Shown here: positions 63,387 to 64,000 of the stretch, piece after piece | How positions within the stretch are numbered: position 1 is the stretch's first letter | Layout of the letters: every line of letters begins with the position of its first letter | Assembly (NCBI RefSeq): GCF_905397435.1 | Contig: NZ_CAJPVI010000002.1 | Span: 124,001 to 188,000 of the forward strand | Source: Cupriavidus numazuensis | Lineage (GTDB): Bacteria > Pseudomonadota > Gammaproteobacteria > Burkholderiales > Burkholderiaceae | Direction of reading: 5' to 3' | DNA length: 64,000 bases | Translations under genes and position numbers: made by a program | Notes under the pieces: model-generated | What the model saw: only the letters and a program-made list of their open reading frames with translations | Told to the model about the DNA's origin: nothing | Database searches by the model: none

Positions 63387-64000
63387 TCTGCGGCTCCGGT
63401 GGCTGCATTGATGGCGGCGTCGATGCGGTCGGCGAGATCGCCGGCCGGCACATGGGCGCGGGCTTCGACCAGCAGGACCAGCAGCGTTTCAGCCTGCGCA
63501 CGCACGCGCTCGGCGGCGGCCTTGGCGGCTTCCTGTTCGCGGCGACGGGCCTCGGCTTCCTCGCGCTGGCGCTTTTCCTCGGCGGCGCGGGCTTCGGCCT
63601 GGCGCTTCGCTTCGGCTTCGCGCTCGGCACGCTCGGCGGCAGCCTTGGCCTCCTGTTCTTCGCGGACCTTGCGCTCCGCGGCCTCGCGGTCGGCACGCTC
63701 GCGCGCTTCCTTGTCGGCGCGCAGTTGAGCCAGTTCCGCGGCATCTCGAGCGCCGGCCAGCATGGTGTTCAGGTTCCCCAGCGCGGCTTCGATCGCGGCG
63801 CCGGCCTCGGCCTGGAACTCGGCAAAGTCGTCAGCGGCTTCTGCCGCCAGCGATTCAATACGCTGCTGGATTTGCTTCACGCCCAGACCAATGCAGGTCG
63901 ACGGCGCGGTTTCGATTGCATGGATCCGGTCCTTGATGCCGGCCACGCGCTTGCGTTCTGCCTCGGCCTTGGCTTCCTCGGCGCGGCGGGCGGCGGCCTC
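63383..64000 (-). CDS. Coiled-coil phage protein, 5' end outside window
   Basis: At least 206 residues, open at the right edge. The internal GTG at 63946 is not the start, because the frame continues upstream with EAAARRAEEAKAEAERKRV. A long charged helix (about two thirds of the visible part, repeats of AEREAEAKRQAEARAAEEKRQREE type) is a strong coiled coil, then a short helix-rich end (VRAQAETLLVLLVEARAHVPAGDLADRIDAAI). Function not recognised; similar proteins lie beside ERF/RecT genes in other phages, where a recombination-accessory role has been suggested. Confidence 0.7.
   Translation of the reverse strand, partial: EAAARRAEEAKAEAERKRVAGIKDRIHAIETAPSTCIGLGVKQIQQRIESLAAEAADDFAEFQAEAGAAIEAALGNLNTMLAGARDAAELAQLRADKEARERADREAAERKVREEQEAKAAAERAEREAEAKRQAEARAAEEKRQREEAEARRREQEAAKAAAERVRAQAETLLVLLVEARAHVPAGDLADRIDAAINAATGAAE

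Larger units (their letters stand above)
55750..64000. mobile_element. Prophage, left (integrase) end; continues past the window
   Basis: All genes from 55883 to the right edge are on the minus strand, mostly overlapping by ATGA and of phage type: integrase, excisionase-like gene, short hypothetical genes with Cys clusters, RdgC fusion, YqaJ exonuclease, ERF. The left boundary must lie between the CNNM gene (55671) and the integrase stop (55883), but no tRNA or duplicated att core is visible in the window, because attR is outside. Left coordinate is therefore approximate. Confidence 0.8.

Overview
The window is high-GC DNA from a free-living betaproteobacterium. Gene content (lipid A aminoarabinose genes, LIV-type ABC transporters, PobA, Leu and Arg tRNAs, many hydrolases) and protein style point to Burkholderiaceae, most likely Cupriavidus or Ralstonia. 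This is inferred from family-level recognition only. About 55.7 kb is chromosomal backbone with catabolic and envelope operons. The last 8.3 kb (about 55.75 kb to the right edge) is the integrase end of a prophage that continues beyond the window.

Left part (1-6 kb, minus strand): an Ara4N lipid A modification operon in the order arnT, SMR-type flippase subunit, arnB, arnC, formyltransferase, UDP-glucuronate decarboxylase. The enterobacterial bifunctional ArnA is here two separate genes. Then come an HdeD-type membrane protein, two secreted proteins of unknown function (one with a tandem KFDPY repeat), an orphan amino-acid-type binding protein and a membrane acyltransferase.

11-21.1 kb (plus strand): a nine-gene pyrimidine operon. 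It holds the URC-type uracil catabolic pair (GTP-cyclohydrolase-II-like URC1 and DUF1688/URC4), uracil phosphoribosyltransferase, a RutR-like TetR repressor, a complete BMP-type nucleobase/nucleoside ABC importer and cytosine deaminase. A 16-bp palindrome that resembles the E. coli RutR operator lies just upstream of the first gene, so the operon is probably self-regulated by its own RutR-like protein.

21.2-32.8 kb: tRNA-Leu(CAG) and tRNA-Arg(ACG), each with a clear sigma70 promoter and terminator; a diguanylate cyclase; a putative outer-membrane protein; a GNAT; an RRM-like small protein; glutathione-dependent formaldehyde detoxification (frmA, fghA); a chemoreceptor; an NTP/NDP-exchanger-like transporter; an aldo/keto reductase; and a DedA protein.

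33-43.7 kb (plus strand): pobA followed by LIV-type permease and ATPase genes with no adjacent binding protein, then a tight six-gene cluster resembling E. coli ynbABCD (CDP-alcohol phosphotransferase, hydrolase-methyltransferase fusion, PAP2-dual-specificity phosphatase fusion, small membrane protein, acyltransferase, CDP-diglyceride synthase), which looks like a self-contained accessory phospholipid pathway.

43.7-52.4 kb: an orphan LIV binding protein, then two divergent arms around an RpiR regulator. The minus arm is D-aminoacylase-like deacetylase, RidA and GntP permease. The plus arm is a D-serine-dehydratase-like PLP enzyme, KDG kinase and KDPG aldolase. Together these fit uptake and conversion of N-acetyl-D-glucosaminate (oxidised chitin monomer) to pyruvate and glyceraldehyde 3-phosphate better than simple D-amino acid catabolism.

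52.5-55.7 kb: an entericidin-type lipoprotein, a degenerate GGDEF-EAL protein and a CNNM/CBS transporter. 55.9-64 kb (minus strand): prophage with tyrosine integrase, excisionase, overlapping small genes, a RdgC protein fused to an FtsK-gamma DNA-binding domain, a YqaJ-type exonuclease, an ERF annealing protein and a coiled-coil protein cut by the right edge. No rRNA, CRISPR array or insertion sequence was seen.
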